Below, in pieces: positions 61,451 through 64,000 of a DNA stretch of 64,000 nt. A program made the translations under genes and the position numbers. The stretch comes from Actinoallomurus sp963850195 (lineage in GTDB: Bacteria > Actinomycetota > Actinomycetes > Streptosporangiales > Streptosporangiaceae), in the NCBI GenBank assembly GCA_963850195.1, contig CAWKKD010000005.1, positions 1,798,001 to 1,862,000 on the forward strand, given 5' to 3'. Numbering within the stretch: position 1 is the stretch's first letter; every line of letters begins with the position of its first letter. The notes below the pieces were generated by a model. That model saw only the letters and a list, made by a program, of their open reading frames with translations. It searched no databases and was not told the DNA's origin.

Positions 61451-63000
61451 GGGAGGCTGTCTCCGTCCTCGTACACGATTTTCGCCTTGGTGCTGATGCC
61501 CCAGGGGCCGTGCATGCCGGGCAGTACGGCCGGGGCGTCGATGGTGACCTTCACGAAGTCACCGTCGACCGACAGGTGGAAGTGGTTTCGGTCGCCCCAC
61601 TGGTCGGAGACCCGTGCGACCGCCCGCCGTTCCACCTCCGCCCGCGCACCCGGGGAGTCGTAGCCGAGCACGGCCACCGCGCGGGCGCCCTCGCTGGAGG
61701 CGTGGCTGGAGTACATCGAGGTGAGACCCACGATGATGGCCTGCCAGATCAGCAGCAGGAGCAGCCCGAGGAACGGGATGAGCAGGACGAACTCGGTGAC
61801 CGCGACGCCCTGGTCGCCCTTCCCGCGCTTCGTCCCGGCGGCCTCGGACTCGACGAGGCCGACCTCCCGCGCGACGGCGGTGACCGCCTTGCGGTAGTCG
61901 CCGTTCTCCACGGCCTTCGGCGCCCCGGTGTTGGTCGCCTCCTCCAGCGCGCGGAACGCGGCCGGGACCGTCGTCTTGAGCATCGGCAGGCCGAGGATCT
62001 TGCGGGCGAAGTCCGGCTGCACCTCGTTCTTGCGGTCGGCGCGTACCAGTACGACGGACATGTCGTCCCGCTTGCGGACCTGCAGGCGCTCCCACATCTT
62101 GCCGAGGCGCTGCGCCGCGCGCAGGCACGGCAGGTCGGGCGTCACGGTCACCAGCACGGTGTCCGAGAGCTCGATCGCGACCGCGCTGGCCTCGGTCATG
62201 TAGGCGCCGCAGTCGATGATCACAACGTCGTACCGCGACCGCAGCCCGCTCAGGATCTGGCGTGCGGCGCGCGCGGACACGTCCTCGGCCTGTTCGCCCT
62301 CGGCCGGCGCCAGCAGGACGTGCGGTCCGTCCCGGTGGATGTAGAGCGCCTCACCGAGGATGACGCCGTCGAGCTCGGCCGCCGTGGCCATCAGGTCGGC
62401 GATGCTCCGACGGTGGGTGATGTCCAGGTAGCTCGGGATGTCGCCCTTCTGCAGGTCCAGGTCGACGATGCAGACCTGCTGCTTGTCGGCGACCGCCCGC
62501 AGCGCGAGCTGGACCGTGAGCGTGGTGGCGCCGGTGCCGCCCTTGGCACCGCACACCGAGAGCATCCGGCCCATCCGGGTGGGCATGACGCCGGTGCTGG
62601 CCGGGTCGAAGTGCCGTCGCATCGTGCGCGACCACTCCGCGGCCGACCCGATCCGGCTCTGCAGCTCGGCCTGGCTGGACTCCGCGGAGACCACTCCGCG
62701 CGCCCCGGCCTCCATCGCCGCCCCGTAGATCTCCGCCGAGGCGTCGTCGGCGATGACGACGACCGCGAGGTGCGGGTGCCGCATCGCGAGCTCGCGAATG
62801 AGGTCCATCGCGGACGAGCCCTCGATCTCGAAGTGCACCAGCACCACGTCGAGCAACGGGTCCTGGTTCGCGGCACTCACGACATCGGCGGCGGTGGTCT
62901 GTACGGCGACGATCTCAATGTCGTTCAGCTCGTCGACCTGCGTGCGCAGCGAGGCGGCCAGGCCACCATTGCCCGCGGCGAGCAGAACACGAACGCTCAT
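61447..63000 (-). CDS. CpaE/TadZ ATPase fused to a TadE-like pilin domain
   Basis: 517 residues with GAGGTGATGAG upstream. Residues 1-125: receiver-like domain (VRVLLAAGNGGLAASLRTQV, HLAVVVIADDASAEIYGAAM). Residues about 145-380: ParA/MinD-type ATPase with deviant Walker A GAKGGTGATTL and VVIIDCGAYMTEAS. From residue 394, KGDQG-VAVTEFVLLIPFLGLLLLLIWQAI is a TadE prepilin leader and helix followed by SSHASSEGARAVAVLG and a 70-residue secreted domain. TadZ positions the Tad machine at the pole; here a pilin is attached in the same frame. Internal prepilin cleavage would release the two halves on opposite sides of the membrane (inference). Confidence 0.9.
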   Translation of the reverse strand: MSVRVLLAAGNGGLAASLRTQVDELNDIEIVAVQTTAADVVSAANQDPLLDVVLVHFEIEGSSAMDLIRELAMRHPHLAVVVIADDASAEIYGAAMEAGARGVVSAESSQAELQSRIGSAAEWSRTMRRHFDPASTGVMPTRMGRMLSVCGAKGGTGATTLTVQLALRAVADKQQVCIVDLDLQKGDIPSYLDITHRRSIADLMATAAELDGVILGEALYIHRDGPHVLLAPAEGEQAEDVSARAARQILSGLRSRYDVVIIDCGAYMTEASAVAIELSDTVLVTVTPDLPCLRAAQRLGKMWERLQVRKRDDMSVVLVRADRKNEVQPDFARKILGLPMLKTTVPAAFRALEEATNTGAPKAVENGDYRKAVTAVAREVGLVESEAAGTKRGKGDQGVAVTEFVLLIPFLGLLLLLIWQAIIVGLTSMYSSHASSEGARAVAVLGYDSPGARAEVERRAVARVSDQWGDRNHFHLSVDGDFVKVTIDAPAVLPGMHGPWGISTKAKIVYEDGDSLP

Positions 63001-63004
63001 CTCA

Positions 63005-63712
63005 TCACCTCGCTATCGGCGCGGCGCACACCGGACCCATGCGCTTGGTCACTTCGATGCCCTGGCCACCGATGAGGGCCAGCCTCACCTTGGTCGCGAA
63101 GCTCTCCGCGTAGGTGAGCTTGAGGCTGTCCGGGGCGCTCAGCGCGAACGTGACCGGAACCACCTGGGTGACGTCGTTCGGGTTCTGGCCACCGTTCTCC
63201 TTGCGCAGCTGGCCCACGTTGATCACCCGGGCCTTGGTGATGACGCGCATCGCGCACGACTTCTGCGAGGCACCGTTCTGCTGCTGGAAGGAGCCGTAGA
63301 TGTCAACGAGCATCCCGGGCTGCACCTTGCCGGCCACGCCGGTCTCGGCGTCGATCATGATCGCGATCTCGCGCTGGCCGGGCTGCAGGGTCGGGGCGTT
63401 GACGAACATGCCCTTCTCCAGCAGGGCGCCCTGCGGCACGTCCGTGGCCGCGACCTTTCCGGTCAGGTCCTGCAGGTCGGTGAGGAGCGCGTCTTTCGGC
63501 ATCCCCTTCGCCGTCACCTGCACCCGCTTCACCGCGGATTCGTCGACGGGGCTGTAGGCGGCGATGGGTTTCGTGAGCTGGAGAACGGAGATCTTCGTGC
63601 GGACCTCGGCGCGTACCGACCCCACGTATCCGACGACGCTCACGAACACGACGATCGCGCCGATGGTCGCCAAGATCAACAGTGCGGCTCCACGCCGCTG
63701 GCGGGGGTTCAT
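63005..63712 (-). CDS. cpaB: Flp pilus assembly protein CpaB/RcpC (SAF domain)
   Basis: 235 residues with AAAGGAAG upstream. N-terminal helix GAALLILATIGAIVVFVSVVG, SAF domain (VLQLTKPIAAYSPVDESAVKRV, KVAATDVPQGALLEKGMF) and a C-terminal RcpC-type domain (GVAGKVQPGMLVDIYGSF). It sits outside the membrane and in Gram-positives may bind peptidoglycan near the Tad base. First clear gene of the cpaB-to-tadC operon (4 bp before the next gene). Confidence 0.92.
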   Translation of the reverse strand: MNPRQRRGAALLILATIGAIVVFVSVVGYVGSVRAEVRTKISVLQLTKPIAAYSPVDESAVKRVQVTAKGMPKDALLTDLQDLTGKVAATDVPQGALLEKGMFVNAPTLQPGQREIAIMIDAETGVAGKVQPGMLVDIYGSFQQQNGASQKSCAMRVITKARVINVGQLRKENGGQNPNDVTQVVPVTFALSAPDSLKLTYAESFATKVRLALIGGQGIEVTKRMGPVCAAPIAR

Positions 63713-63732
63713 CCGGCTTCCTTTCGGGGCTA

Positions 63733-63747
63733 AGGCACCGGGTGCCT
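63733..63747. promoter_or_regulatory. 15-bp dyad upstream of cpaB
   Basis: AGGCACC-G-GGTGCCT, a perfect 7-bp inverted repeat around one base, 20 bp before the cpaB ATG. It differs from the 20-bp locus element. It could be an operator or a hairpin in the 5' leader. Confidence 0.35.
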
Positions 63748-63772
63748 GGGCATTGTGGTCTTACGGGCTCTG

Positions 63773-64000
63773 CTAGGCAGGCCGCTCCTTACCGTTCGAC
63801 CCGGCCGCCGGGTCCGGCGAGCCGGCGACCGGCCGCTCCTCCGGAGGGCGTACGGATCGGGCTGCGGACGATCCTCCGTCGTCATCGCGCGTCCGCCGGC
63901 CGAAGGTGACCGCACGAGCGTCGTCCGCCGACGGAGCCGGAGCGGTCCGCAGGACGCCCGGACGGAACGAGATCGAAGCCCCGCCCTCGGCGGCCATGGC
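63773..64000 (-). CDS. C-terminal tail of a protein cut by the window edge
   Basis: The last 75 codons of a minus-strand frame that stays open to the window edge; an ATG at 63997 would give 74 residues, but a longer protein is likely. The sequence is low-complexity (Ala, Pro, Arg, Ser, Asp) and probably disordered. Nothing functional can be read. It lies 60 bp upstream of cpaB. Confidence 0.4.
   Translation of the reverse strand, partial: AMAAEGGASISFRPGVLRTAPAPSADDARAVTFGRRTRDDDGGSSAARSVRPPEERPVAGSPDPAAGSNGKERPA

Noticed and set aside
47179..63712. Assigning the pilus genes to a type IVa or type II secretion system
   Set aside because: Flp pilin, TadA/B/C, CpaB and CpaE-type proteins are Tad hallmarks; no PilQ, PilM-N-O or PilT homologue is present.

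Overview
The window is a 64 kb stretch of very GC-rich chromosome from a filamentous-type actinomycete. High-GC codon use, many GTG starts, a complete GlgE-pathway gene set, an electron-transfer flavoprotein pair, Hanks-type kinases and an actinobacterial Tad pilus locus all point that way. A Streptosporangiales/Thermomonosporaceae-like source is my inference, not a proof. I saw no tRNA, rRNA, CRISPR array, insertion sequence or prophage gene.

Layout. 0-1.8 kb: etfB-etfA (minus). 2.1-8.3 kb: a minus-strand array of four Ser/Thr protein kinases plus a stand-alone membrane protein that matches the kinases' own C-terminal membrane domain. 8.4-12.1 kb: a DUF885 metalloprotease-like protein (plus) converging on an MMPL exporter (minus). 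12.5-23.1 kb: a tightly coupled plus-strand operon that reads as a small biosynthetic cluster: acyl carrier protein, acyl-CoA dehydrogenase, a miniature dehydrogenase homologue lacking the central beta domain, methyltransferase, SRPBCC protein, type III polyketide synthase, two tandem glutamate-semialdehyde-type aminotransferases, fatty acyl-AMP ligase, FMN reductase and a second methyltransferase. 23.1-31.4 kb: housekeeping and accessory genes (YbaK editing domain, DppA-type D-aminopeptidase, two double-YbjQ proteins, enoyl-CoA hydratase, SNF2 helicase with SWIM partner). 31.6-43.4 kb: glgP / glgE-treS-mak / glgB for alpha-glucan and trehalose metabolism, interrupted by a GntR regulator and its small divergent partner. 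43.4-47.1 kb: secreted S15 peptidase, Nudix-NYN fusion and a lipoprotein.

47.2-64 kb is a Tad (type IVb) pilus locus, almost all on the minus strand: cpaB, a CpaE-TadE fusion, tadE, tadA, tadB, tadC, a NarL-type two-component pair, an Flp pilin, an OmpA-domain lipoprotein, a prepilin peptidase, and several large exported proteins that begin with a pilin-type leader and transmembrane helix. One carries an SGNH/GDSL hydrolase, one a lytic-transglycosylase-like domain without its catalytic Glu, and one an unrecognised 400-residue domain. Five transcription units in this locus share an ungapped 20-bp element upstream of the start codon (consensus CCAGGGCCCNGGGACCCAWT on the plus strand), which I regard as the likely binding site of a locus-specific regulator. 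The Tad region and the 12.5-23.1 kb cluster are the parts most likely to hold undescribed biology.
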